Shown piece after piece: positions 7,148 through 13,453 of a stretch of DNA of 16,137 bases. The notes under the pieces are model-generated. The model made no database searches. It saw nothing but the letters and a program-made list of their open reading frames with translations, and was not told where the DNA came from. How positions within the stretch are numbered: the stretch's first letter is position 1; each line of letters starts with the position of its first letter. Origin of the DNA: Kiritimatiellales bacterium (GTDB lineage Bacteria; Verrucomicrobiota; Kiritimatiellia; Kiritimatiellales; Pontiellaceae); contig JAIPIO010000054.1 of the NCBI GenBank assembly GCA_021734595.1, positions 1-16,137 of the forward strand, in the 5' to 3' direction. The position numbers and the translations under genes were made by a program.

Positions 7148-7176
7148 CTAATCCATTCCACCGGCCCATTCGTTGC
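7126..7176. repeat. Inverted repeat across the mqnA 3' end
   Basis: GCAACGAATG (7126-7135) and CATTCGTTGC (7167-7176) are perfect 10-bp arms around the mqnA stop (7148-7150). The right arm encodes the Gly-Asn-Glu-Trp near the MqnA C-terminus. The same decamer recurs at 7970-7979 in the hairpin upstream of mqnA, so mqnA is bracketed by related repeats. It could act as a terminator-like or RNA-stabilising hairpin for the menaquinone operon. Confidence 0.6.
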
Positions 7177-7957
7177 CAGTTGAATTTATCTGCCAAAGCT
7201 TCCGGAAAAGCTCCATTCCCTCCAATACCTTACCATCCACCTTGTAGATGATAGTATCACGCAAATAGTCATGGAAAAGTTTTCCCGGACATTGGAACTG
7301 TTCGGCGTAGCGCACCGCGATTTTTTCCAATGATTGGAAACCTTTTCCCAATGACTGGAAGGCAACGGCGGACAGTTTTCCAATGTTTGGAAAATCCTTG
7401 CGGACGCCCCACACCGCGAAAACAAACGGCAGACCGGTCATCTCCTTCCATGCTTCTGCCAGATCAATGTCGCCGGCCGTCGCGGGTTCCGAACAGAGCG
7501 CGCGGTCGCCGATCACCACCACGGCGTCAGCCTCTTCGCCGTCGATCATTTCCACCTGTCGGCATGGAGGGACAGCGTCCCCGCTGTCCGCGGACGCCGG
7601 GGACGGCGTCCCTCCAGAAAAGTGGTTTTCCAGCAGGATTTTGGCGAGCATGTTAGAGGTGCTCGATGCCGGGTCCCTGCCGACCGTCTGAACCTGCTCC
7701 AGCGGGACATTGCATTTCAACAGGACACTCTGCACGGCACCGTCAGCGGCCACCCCCAGCCCTTCGATCATCGTAAGTTCCGGGTTGCGGAAAAGATCCA
7801 CCACCGGAATCAGTGCGGCATCGGTTTTACCGGACAGAAGATCGCCCACCAACTGCGACGGGTGGCCATAAATCACTTCGGCATCCAGGCACTCGATCAG
7901 CGGCGCGGCATTGCTGTACGGCGCCGCCGCAAAAATAAATTTCCCGTCTCTAGTCAT
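7148..7957 (-). CDS. mqnA: Chorismate dehydratase MqnA (futalosine menaquinone pathway)
   Basis: This 269-residue protein belongs to the MqnA/MqnD periplasmic-binding-like fold. MqnA converts chorismate to 3-enolpyruvyl-benzoate, the first committed futalosine step. Supporting stretches are FAAAPYSNAAPLIE (about 9-22), LVGDLLSGKTDAALIPVVDLF (37-57), TVGRDPASSTSNMLAKILL (91-109) and ADAVVVIGDRAL (143-154). Two oddities stand out. Residues 114-133 (a Ser-Gly-Gly-Thr-Pro rich loop) are encoded by a 52-bp hairpin repeat. The C-terminal part (188-227) is written largely from four copies of the short palindrome (FPNIGK, FQSLGK, FQSLEK, FQCPGK) yet keeps the expected helical pattern. No ribosome site is visible before the ATG, and a 19-bp-arm hairpin ends 18 bases upstream of it. 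It is the last gene of the operon. Confidence 0.9.
   Translation of the reverse strand: MTRDGKFIFAAAPYSNAAPLIECLDAEVIYGHPSQLVGDLLSGKTDAALIPVVDLFRNPELTMIEGLGVAADGAVQSVLLKCNVPLEQVQTVGRDPASSTSNMLAKILLENHFSGGTPSPASADSGDAVPPCRQVEMIDGEEADAVVVIGDRALCSEPATAGDIDLAEAWKEMTGLPFVFAVWGVRKDFPNIGKLSAVAFQSLGKGFQSLEKIAVRYAEQFQCPGKLFHDYLRDTIIYKVDGKVLEGMELFRKLWQINSTGNEWAGGMD
7280..7394. repeat. Four dispersed palindromes inside mqnA
   Basis: Copies lie at 7280-7297 (imperfect, GGACAT centre), 7324-7340 (TTTCCA-ATGAT-TGGAAA), 7343-7360 (extra C, ATGAC spacer) and 7376-7394 (perfect 7-bp arms, ATGTT). The gene remains open through all four, which encode FQCPGK, FQSLEK, FQSLGK and FPNIGK on the minus strand. This is the densest cluster in the window. 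Confidence 0.9.
7565..7616. repeat. REP-like hairpin element in frame inside mqnA, copy C
   Basis: The arms TGGAGGGAC (7565-7573) and GTCCCTCCA (7608-7616) continue as an almost unbroken stem (7576-7583 with 7598-7605, 7586-7590 with 7591-7595), making a 52-bp near-palindrome. Its core resembles the intergenic copy at 340-393. It encodes about 18 residues in a surface-loop position of MqnA without breaking the frame. Confidence 0.85.
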
Positions 7958-7975
7958 GACAAATTATTTGCAACG

Positions 7976-8032
7976 AATGAATGTAAAGCAACGAATTATT
8001 CAGCGGACAGGAATCGTTGCTTTACATTCATT
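7976..8032. repeat. Long hairpin between ubiE and mqnA (19-bp perfect arms)
   Basis: AATGAATGTAAAGCAACGA (7976-7994) pairs perfectly with TCGTTGCTTTACATTCATT (8014-8032) across a 19-base loop. It starts two bases after the ubiE stop codon and ends 18 bases before the mqnA start. This is the only sizeable gap in the menaquinone operon. It may attenuate, be an RNase processing site, or set the mqnA level. No U-tract follows, so strong intrinsic termination is unlikely. Confidence 0.85.
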
Positions 8033-8033
8033 G

Positions 8034-8732
8034 CTACTTCCTTCCTGAGAATATGGATATTGCACCAAATGCCAACGGTCTGTGCCGCACATCTTCAAAT
8101 CCGGCTGTTTCAACCATTTCTACCACGGCATCCGGCGCGGGGAAATCCTCAATGGAGGCGATCAGGTATTTATAGGCCGAGCCCCCGCCCATCATTTTTC
8201 CAATGATTGGAACCAGCGGCGTAAAGAGCCTGTAGCCAAAACGCACCAGCCCGTTTTGCGGGTAGGTCGACTCAAGGATCACCAGCTTGCCGCCGGGCTT
8301 CAAAACCCGCAGCATTTCCACCAACGCCTTTTGCCGATGCTCGATATTCCGGAAGCAGAATCCCGAAACAATCCCGTCGTAGGTGTTGTTTTCATTCGGC
8401 AGATTCATCGCATCGCCCACAACAAACGAAACAGGAAACTCCCCTGCCTTGTTTTGTGCAAGCTCCAGCATCTGCTCCGCAGGATCAATCCCGGTCACTG
8501 CCGCGCCCGGCGCCAGCCGCAGAATCTCAAATACCAGATCACCGGTTCCGGTGCCGATGTCGAGATAGCGACCTCCATCAAACGGATTTAAAAGGCAGAT
8601 TGCCTTGCGCCGCCACGATCTGTCCATACCCAGCGAGATGGCATGGTTCGCCGCATCGTAGTTTTTCGCGATGCGATCAAACATTTCGCGGTTCTGCTCC
8701 GCGGATATCAGCGTATCGCGGTCGCGGCTCAT
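8034..8732 (-). CDS. ubiE: UbiE/MenG demethylmenaquinone methyltransferase
   Basis: This 232-residue SAM-dependent class I methyltransferase should make the last step, methylation of demethylmenaquinone to menaquinone. The family start MFDRIAKNYDAANHAISLGMDRSWRR (18-42) is followed by motif I LDIGTGTGDLV (58-67), the acidic residue in TGIDPAEQML (80-89), GDAMNLP (106-112), the FCFRNIEHRQKAL segment (126-137) and LRVLKPGGKLVILE (141-154). The length is typical. The ATG shares ATGA with the ubiD stop, so the pair is translationally coupled. Residues LVPIIGKM (173-180) are encoded by a copy of the dispersed palindrome at a place where relatives have a similar Pro-x-Ile-Gly-Lys sequence. The call is firm. 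Confidence 0.95.
   Translation of the reverse strand: MSRDRDTLISAEQNREMFDRIAKNYDAANHAISLGMDRSWRRKAICLLNPFDGGRYLDIGTGTGDLVFEILRLAPGAAVTGIDPAEQMLELAQNKAGEFPVSFVVGDAMNLPNENNTYDGIVSGFCFRNIEHRQKALVEMLRVLKPGGKLVILESTYPQNGLVRFGYRLFTPLVPIIGKMMGGGSAYKYLIASIEDFPAPDAVVEMVETAGFEDVRHRPLAFGAISIFSGRK
8198..8212. repeat. Dispersed palindrome inside ubiE
   Basis: TTCCA-ATGAT-TGGAA has the same centre as the copy at 7325-7339 in mqnA. It is read as Val-Pro-Ile-Ile-Gly-Lys on the minus strand. Confidence 0.85.
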
Positions 8733-10501
8733 AGCGAAATACCGTAGCTGTACCAGTTGTCGTTGACGCGCTTTTCAATTTGGGGATCAAATTTGACTGG
8801 AAGGCGATAGCCTTCCTTCCAGGTGGCATCGATCAGTAGTGGCGGATGAAGGATGAGTTTGTTGCCGCGCACCTCGCGTTCCGCCGGATGGATATCCATG
8901 TAGGGATCGAAGCGCGTGAACCAGCCCCACAACGCCATCATATCGCTTTCAATATCCACGTCGTCTGAGACCGCGACGTGGAGTACATACTGCTTCGCGA
9001 CCGGATGGTTCTTCAGCGCGTCCTGCACCTCTTCCCTTTTCCAATCCTTGGAAACAACGAAAATCAAAACTCCCTCGCCCAGCGCGCGCAGCGCGCGGAT
9101 GCCCGGGTGCACGTCGGCCGGTTGCGGCGGCGAGGGCGGCGCGGGACGCAGCGGTGAATTTTTTCCCTTGTTGGCCAGCAGCAGCAAGCGGCTGCCGAAG
9201 TTGATCGCCGGCCCGGTAAAGTCGAGCGTGTCTTGTGCAGTCGGTGCCAGCAGATGCAAGCCATCGACCGGATCGAGGTGTTCGCGCAACGCGCGGCTGA
9301 CCGCATGGAAGTCGCGCACGTTTACATCGTTGTCCACCACCATCAAAACCTTAGTCAGCGAAAGCTGTCCTTCGCCCAGCACGCCCAACGCATATTTCAA
9401 CGCCTCTTTGCCATAGCGCTCGTTGACCGACATCGCCGCCAGCGGATGGAAGCCGGTCTCGGCATACGACCACAGGTCGGTAATGCCCGGCTTGATCATT
9501 TTCAGCAACGGAACACACATTTCCTGCAACGCATTGCCGATGTAGAAATCCTCCTGCGGCGGCTTGCCGACCACCGTCGCCGGATAGATGGCATCCTTGC
9601 GCGCCAGTACGCGGTCAACGCGGTAGACCGGGAAACCGGCCGAGTGGGAATAGTGGCCCAGATGGTCGCCGAACGGCCCCTCGCGGCGGTCGTCGCCGGT
9701 CTTGACGCAGCCTTCGAGAATAAATTCCGCCTGCGCCGACACCTTGTGGCCGGTCTTCTTGCGGTTCAGCACCTCCAGCGGCCTGTCGAGCAGCAACGCC
9801 GCCAGCAGGCGTTCGTCCATTCCTTCCGGCAGCGGCGCAATGGCCGCCAGCGTCAGGGCCGGCGGACCGCCCAGCACCACGCTGACCGGCAGCGGCTGCC
9901 CCATCGCACAGGCTTTCTTAAAATGGAATCCCCCGCCCTTTTCGATCTGCCAGTGCATGCCGGTGGATGAATCGTCGTAGCGCTGCATGCGGTAGATGCC
10001 AAGGTTGCCGCCGCCCGTTTCGGGGTCGGCCGTGTGTACCAGCGGCAGGGTGAAAAAGTGTCCCCCATCCAGCGGCCAGCATTTCAGTACGGGCAGCTCG
10101 TTCAGGTTGGCGGGTTCGTGTATTTCTTCCAGCACCGGGCTGGAGCCGACGGTCTTCATCCGCATTTTCAGGCATTGGAAAATTTTCTTCCGGTTTTTCC
10201 AGACATTGGAAACCGTCGGCGGCATCAGCTCCTCCGCCAGTCCCGCCATCTCCTCGCCGATCTCCGCCGGCGGACGGCCGATCACCAGTTCCACCCGTTC
10301 CTTCGTTCCATAAAGGTTGCTGACGATGCGGTATGGCGAGCCCTTCACGTTTTCAAACAACAGCGCCGGACCGCCCGCCGCCAGCACCTTGTGCTGAATG
10401 ATGGTGATCTCCTGGTCCGGGTCGACCTCCGCCGTCACGCGCACCAGTTCGCCGCGCATTTCCAGCGCCTGGATAAATTCCCTTAAATCCCTGAAGCTCA
10501 T
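8729..10501 (-). CDS. ubiD: UbiD-family decarboxylase (MqnL-type, menaquinone biosynthesis)
   Basis: This 590-residue UbiD-family protein uses prenylated FMN, supplied by UbiX, to decarboxylate the prenylated dihydroxynaphthoate intermediate in the futalosine pathway. Landmarks are GGGNLGIYRMQRYDD (163-177), MHWQIEKGGGFHFKKA (182-197), AEFILEG (258-264), the catalytic glutamate region REGPFGDHLGHYS (273-285), and VVDNDVNVRDF (388-398). It is longer than E. coli UbiD, with a Pro-rich insert near 446-465 and an N-terminal-side insert at 97-116 written from two palindromes (VSNVWKN, IFQCLKM). The start at 10501 shares ATGA with the ubiX stop and is preceded by a GGAAG. An in-frame ATG at 10516 has no ribosome site. 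The family call is firm; MqnL as opposed to other UbiD roles rests on operon context. Confidence 0.93.
   Translation of the reverse strand: MSFRDLREFIQALEMRGELVRVTAEVDPDQEITIIQHKVLAAGGPALLFENVKGSPYRIVSNLYGTKERVELVIGRPPAEIGEEMAGLAEELMPPTVSNVWKNRKKIFQCLKMRMKTVGSSPVLEEIHEPANLNELPVLKCWPLDGGHFFTLPLVHTADPETGGGNLGIYRMQRYDDSSTGMHWQIEKGGGFHFKKACAMGQPLPVSVVLGGPPALTLAAIAPLPEGMDERLLAALLLDRPLEVLNRKKTGHKVSAQAEFILEGCVKTGDDRREGPFGDHLGHYSHSAGFPVYRVDRVLARKDAIYPATVVGKPPQEDFYIGNALQEMCVPLLKMIKPGITDLWSYAETGFHPLAAMSVNERYGKEALKYALGVLGEGQLSLTKVLMVVDNDVNVRDFHAVSRALREHLDPVDGLHLLAPTAQDTLDFTGPAINFGSRLLLLANKGKNSPLRPAPPSPPQPADVHPGIRALRALGEGVLIFVVSKDWKREEVQDALKNHPVAKQYVLHVAVSDDVDIESDMMALWGWFTRFDPYMDIHPAEREVRGNKLILHPPLLIDATWKEGYRLPVKFDPQIEKRVNDNWYSYGISL
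9038..9054. repeat. Dispersed palindrome inside ubiD (3' part)
   Basis: TTTCCA-ATCCT-TGGAAA is perfect over 6-bp arms. It encodes the Ser-Lys-Asp-Trp-Lys stretch of UbiD (about 484-488). The spacer is off the common ATGNY type. Confidence 0.7.
10165..10212. repeat. Two dispersed palindromes inside ubiD (5' part)
   Basis: The perfect copy TTTCCA-GACAT-TGGAAA lies at 10196-10212. The imperfect copy TTTTCA-GGCAT-TGGAAAA at 10165-10182 lacks one C. Together they encode the segment Val-Ser-Asn-Val-Trp-Lys to Phe-Gln-Cys-Leu-Lys, in two different frames. Confidence 0.85.
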
Positions 10502-11058
10502 CGGACATCTTCCCATGTGGTTTGTGCGGGCTGGCCTAGTATGGCAAGGACTCGGTCGATGTAGGCATCGATCAGCTCAGCCATGGTTACTTCCGACGGA
10601 TCGCGCCCGGCCGCCATGTAGAACGGTGGCGAGAGCGGCATGATGGTTCCGCCGGCGGCGGCGACCTGCTCGGCATTGCGCACATTGATCAGCGTCCAGG
10701 GTGTTTCGCGGACGCAGAGGATCAGCTTGCGCTGTTCCTTCAAGTGGCAGTGCGCCGCACGGGTGATCAGCGTGTCACCGACTCCGTTGGCAATCTTGCC
10801 GAGCGTGTTGACGGTGCACGGCAGGATCACCATTCCAATGGTTGGAACCGAGCCAGAGGCAATCGGCGCGGTGAGGTCGGAATCGTTCCAGACATCGGAA
10901 GCCAATGCCGCCAGCTCCTCGAACGGGCCGCATTCGTGTTCGTAGACATGCCTGCCCAGCTCGCTCGCCACGAGCGTTACCGGCCACGGCGACTTTTCAA
11001 TCAGCGCCTTTGCTGCATAGACGCCCGTCGCGCCTGTCAAAACCACAACCAAATTCAT
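10498..11058 (-). CDS. ubiX: UbiX flavin prenyltransferase (MqnM)
   Basis: This 186-residue flavoprotein makes the prenylated FMN cofactor from FMN and dimethylallyl phosphate for its partner UbiD. Diagnostic stretches are LTGATGVYAAKAL (7-19), GMVILPCTVNTLGKIANGVGDTLITRAAHCHLKEQRKLILCVRETPW and a C-terminal AEQVAAAGGTIMPLSPPFY. A GGAG site precedes the ATG, two bases after the stop of the fused upstream gene. Its own stop overlaps the ubiD start as ATGA, so the pair is made together. The palindrome at 10833-10847 encodes VPTIGM where E. coli UbiX, as I recall it, has a segment of the same length, so it looks like substitution and not insertion. The call is firm. Confidence 0.95.
   Translation of the reverse strand: MNLVVVLTGATGVYAAKALIEKSPWPVTLVASELGRHVYEHECGPFEELAALASDVWNDSDLTAPIASGSVPTIGMVILPCTVNTLGKIANGVGDTLITRAAHCHLKEQRKLILCVRETPWTLINVRNAEQVAAAGGTIMPLSPPFYMAAGRDPSEVTMAELIDAYIDRVLAILGQPAQTTWEDVR
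10833..10900. repeat. Two dispersed palindromes inside ubiX
   Basis: TTCCA-ATGGT-TGGAA at 10833-10847 is perfect. TTCCA-GACAT-CGGAA at 10886-10900 has one mismatch. They encode Val-Pro-Thr-Ile-Gly and Ser-Asp-Val-Trp-Asn on the minus strand, again in different frames. Confidence 0.75.
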
Positions 11059-11060
11059 TA

Positions 11061-12476
11061 TTAAGCTCCAAGTATAACCACAAACGCCCCGGCGATGCCG
11101 GCGATGGCGAAAATCGGGAAGAACCTAACATGCACCGGGATGCTCGGCAAGTAGGCGACGGCGAATGCCGCAATGGAAACCGCCGCCGCGATTCCTGAAA
11201 ACAGACCGTCAACAAGGATGAGCAGCGTGGCAATTGCAACGAGATGGGTTGCCGCCGCGATCCACTGCGCACGGACCGCACCGAAGGCGGCAGGAATGCT
11301 GTGAATACCGACGGTGCGATCGGACTCAATATCCAACAGCGCGTAAATGATGTCGTTTCCGCTCATCCAGCAGAAGGTAAAGAGAGTAATCAGCAGCACC
11401 TCGGACGAGAACGCAATGCCGTTGGTGACGGCCACAAAGGCGCCGAGCGGGGCGAGCGCCAAGCAAAGACCGATCCCGAAATGGCACAGGATCGTAAAGC
11501 GCTTTAGCAGAGAGTAGAGCGTCAGGGGCACAAGAGGCACGAGCGAGAGCTTGAGAACGGTGGTACCGAGCAACGTGCAACCTATGAAGTAGATTGCAAG
11601 CCCGACCAAAGCCACGGCCACCCCCTGGGCCATGGAAAGCTTTCCCGACGGTAGTTCGCGGTTTTTGGTGCGGGGGTTTTTTGCATCGATATTGCGGTCG
11701 AGAATCCGGTTTGCCGCCATGCCGAAGGTGCGGGCTCCAAGCCCGACCAACGCGATCAACGCCAACTTGGAAATCGGCGGGCAGCGCCCCCCCGCCCCGA
11801 GCCACGCCCCGGCAAAGAGCAGCGGCAAACTGAAGATGGTGTGCTCGACCTTGGTGAAGGAGTGGAGCTTTTTCCAGATGTTGGAAGTTTCCGCCGGTTG
11901 GTTTTCCAGACATTGGAAAACCGCATCGGCCACTTTTCCAGAGACTGGAGCGATGTGCCGCTGGATATCCTCCTTGCCGTTGTGGTCGCCGAAGTCGGTA
12001 ACGCCCTTGAGCATGATGCAGGGAACATTCCTTTCGGCGCAGACTTCAGCCACCGCATGGCCCTCCATATCCACCAGTTCGCCAAACTCCGACAAGGTTT
12101 TTTTGCGGTCCGGTTGGAATACGGGTCTATCGACGGTTACGAGTCTTTTGGATGGAAACAGGTCCTTCCGTTCAAACGCAACGAGGCTGGAAGCCTCGTC
12201 TGCATTAATGGCCGATGAAACACAGAAAACCGTGCCGCGCTCCACATCATCAACCAATGCACCGCAGACCCCGGCATTGATGATTGAAGTCGCGCCCTTT
12301 TCAATCAACTCTCCGGCCGCTTTGCGGGCGACCGTCCGGCCCATCCCGGAAATGATCACAACGGCGCTATTTTCTAGCTGATAAACGTGGAATGGTTTTT
12401 CGCTGAGTTGAACCGCAAGTCCACGCGAGAGAAACGGTCTGGCTTCCTCCATTGTGGCAAACAGAATTCCGATCAT
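11061..12476 (-). CDS. Futalosine hydrolase (MqnB) fused to UbiA-family prenyltransferase (MqnP)
   Basis: This single 471-residue frame joins two enzymes. Residues 1-185 are a nucleoside-phosphorylase-fold futalosine hydrolase: MIGILFATMEEARPF, SGMGRTVARKAAGELI, INAGVCGAL, VDMEGHAVAEV (136-145) and GVTDFGD (158-164) carry the ribose- and base-binding pattern. Residues about 208-471 are a UbiA-type membrane prenyltransferase, with the first Asp motif NRILDRNIDAKNPRTKNR (256-273), the second DIIYALLDIESDRTVGIHSIPAAFG (375-399) and about eight hydrophobic spans. It would hydrolyse futalosine in the cytoplasm and prenylate 1,4-dihydroxy-6-naphthoate at the membrane. The joint (about 176-205) is encoded by three palindromes. 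The ATG shares ATGA with the mqnD stop. A sequencing frameshift is not needed to explain the fusion, since one frame reads through. Confidence 0.92.
   Translation of the reverse strand: MIGILFATMEEARPFLSRGLAVQLSEKPFHVYQLENSAVVIISGMGRTVARKAAGELIEKGATSIINAGVCGALVDDVERGTVFCVSSAINADEASSLVAFERKDLFPSKRLVTVDRPVFQPDRKKTLSEFGELVDMEGHAVAEVCAERNVPCIMLKGVTDFGDHNGKEDIQRHIAPVSGKVADAVFQCLENQPAETSNIWKKLHSFTKVEHTIFSLPLLFAGAWLGAGGRCPPISKLALIALVGLGARTFGMAANRILDRNIDAKNPRTKNRELPSGKLSMAQGVAVALVGLAIYFIGCTLLGTTVLKLSLVPLVPLTLYSLLKRFTILCHFGIGLCLALAPLGAFVAVTNGIAFSSEVLLITLFTFCWMSGNDIIYALLDIESDRTVGIHSIPAAFGAVRAQWIAAATHLVAIATLLILVDGLFSGIAAAVSIAAFAVAYLPSIPVHVRFFPIFAIAGIAGAFVVILGA
11872..11950. repeat. Three dispersed palindromes forming the MqnB-MqnP linker
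   Basis: The copies are TTCCA-GATGT-TGGAA at 11872-11886, TTTTCCA-GACAT-TGGAAAA (perfect 7-bp arms) at 11902-11920, and TTTTCCA-GAGAC-TGGAG (one mismatch) at 11934-11950. On the coding strand they give Val-Ser-Gly-Lys, Phe-Gln-Cys-Leu-Glu-Asn and Ser-Asn-Ile-Trp-Lys-Lys, exactly between the two enzyme domains. Confidence 0.9.
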
Positions 12477-13276
12477 GGAATAACTCCGGCAGCCCGGGCC
12501 AACTCCTCCAGTTTGGCAATGGCACGGTGGCCTTCATCACCCAGCTCCAGGGTGAATGGATTTACATAGGTTTGGATATGCTGGTGAATCACCGGATTCT
12601 TCAGTTCCTGCGCATGGGACCTGACATAATTATTTGTTTTTTCAGGGTTCAGCAAAGCATAGTGGATCGAGCTTTCCAGCACATCCTCAAACCGCCCGGT
12701 GACATCGTCATCCAGTGATCGGCGCGCCGCAATACACCCAAGGGGCGTCGGGCAGCCGGTCTTCTTTTCCCACCAGTCACCCAAATCCACCAGACAGTGC
12801 AGTTTCCGCTGCGGCAGAATAAATCTCCCCTCATGGATAATCACCCCGGCATCCGCCTCGCCGTTTTCGACCATGTCCATAATCCGGTTAAAGGGAACAA
12901 ACGAGCGGTTGCGCGCCTCCGGCGCCCACAGGCTGAGCAGGAGGTTTCCGGTGGTGTATTCGCCCGGCACGGCAATCCGGCAGCTGCTCAGCTCGGAGCG
13001 GTCCATCTCCTTGCGGGTGACAATCAACGGCCCGCATCCGTGCCCGAGCGCCGCGCCGCACCGCAGCAACCGGTAGCGATCCTTAAGAAGCAGCCAGGCA
13101 TGGAAAGACAGTTTGGTGATTTTAAATGTGCGGTCAAAGGCTTTGCGGTTGAGCGTTTCGATGTCGTGGAGCCGGATTTCAAACTCAAAATCTTTTATAT
13201 CCACTATCTTTTTAGCCAACCCGTAAAACATGAACGTATCATTGGGGCATGGCGAATATGCAACACTCAGTTTCAA
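12473..13276 (-). CDS. mqnD: 1,4-dihydroxy-6-naphthoate synthase MqnD
   Basis: This protein of about 267 residues converts cyclic dehypoxanthine futalosine to 1,4-dihydroxy-6-naphthoate. The family start KLSVAYSPCPNDTFMFYGL is at the very N-terminus, followed by LHDIETLNRKAF, KLSFHAW, LGHGCGPLIV, GEYTTGNLLL and the conserved VIIHEGRF. I chose the TTG at 13276 because AAGGGAGG lies five bases before it and relatives begin at this point. The in-frame ATG at 13300 would add eight residues but has no ribosome site. Its stop overlaps the start of the fused mqnB-mqnP gene as ATGA. It is the first gene of the menaquinone operon, with a promoter about 125-150 bases upstream. The call is firm; the start is fairly sure. 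Confidence 0.93.
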   Translation of the reverse strand: MKLSVAYSPCPNDTFMFYGLAKKIVDIKDFEFEIRLHDIETLNRKAFDRTFKITKLSFHAWLLLKDRYRLLRCGAALGHGCGPLIVTRKEMDRSELSSCRIAVPGEYTTGNLLLSLWAPEARNRSFVPFNRIMDMVENGEADAGVIIHEGRFILPQRKLHCLVDLGDWWEKKTGCPTPLGCIAARRSLDDDVTGRFEDVLESSIHYALLNPEKTNNYVRSHAQELKNPVIHQHIQTYVNPFTLELGDEGHRAIAKLEELARAAGVIP

Positions 13277-13401
13277 AACAGCCTCCCTTGTTTTCCGCAT
13301 ATTTACGGTCTACAGCACGGGAGTCCAGCCTTTTCATTCCTCAGACTGTTTTAATCCAGCGGATTTCTGAAAGCGGCTGAAAAAAATTATTCAAGGTGCG
13401 C

Positions 13402-13429
13402 ATTATAAGCATTTGACGCGAACCGCCAA
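13402..13429 (-). promoter_or_regulatory. Putative promoter of the menaquinone operon
   Basis: On the minus strand, TTGGCG (13429-13424), 16 bp, then a consensus TATAAT (13407-13402) fits a sigma-70 promoter. It would give a leader of about 120 bases before mqnD. The leader (13277-13395) has no long hairpin or recognisable riboswitch. The site overlaps a possible -35 (TTGACG, 13413-13418) for the divergent plus-strand gene. Confidence 0.6.
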
Positions 13430-13433
13430 ACTC

Positions 13434-13453
13434 CCATACCCTTGCCGGTATGG
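13434..13453. repeat. Inverted repeat covering a start codon
   Basis: CCATACC (13434-13440) and GGTATGG (13447-13453) pair perfectly around a six-base loop. The right arm contains the ATG (13450-13452) of the membrane-protein gene. As RNA it could hide the start codon; as DNA it could be an operator between the divergent units. Confidence 0.5.

Noticed and set aside
11061..12476. The mqnB-mqnP fusion as a sequencing error
   Set aside because: The two domains are in one frame with no stop between them and a sensible linker. A false fusion would need a frame change or lost stop, for which there is no sign.
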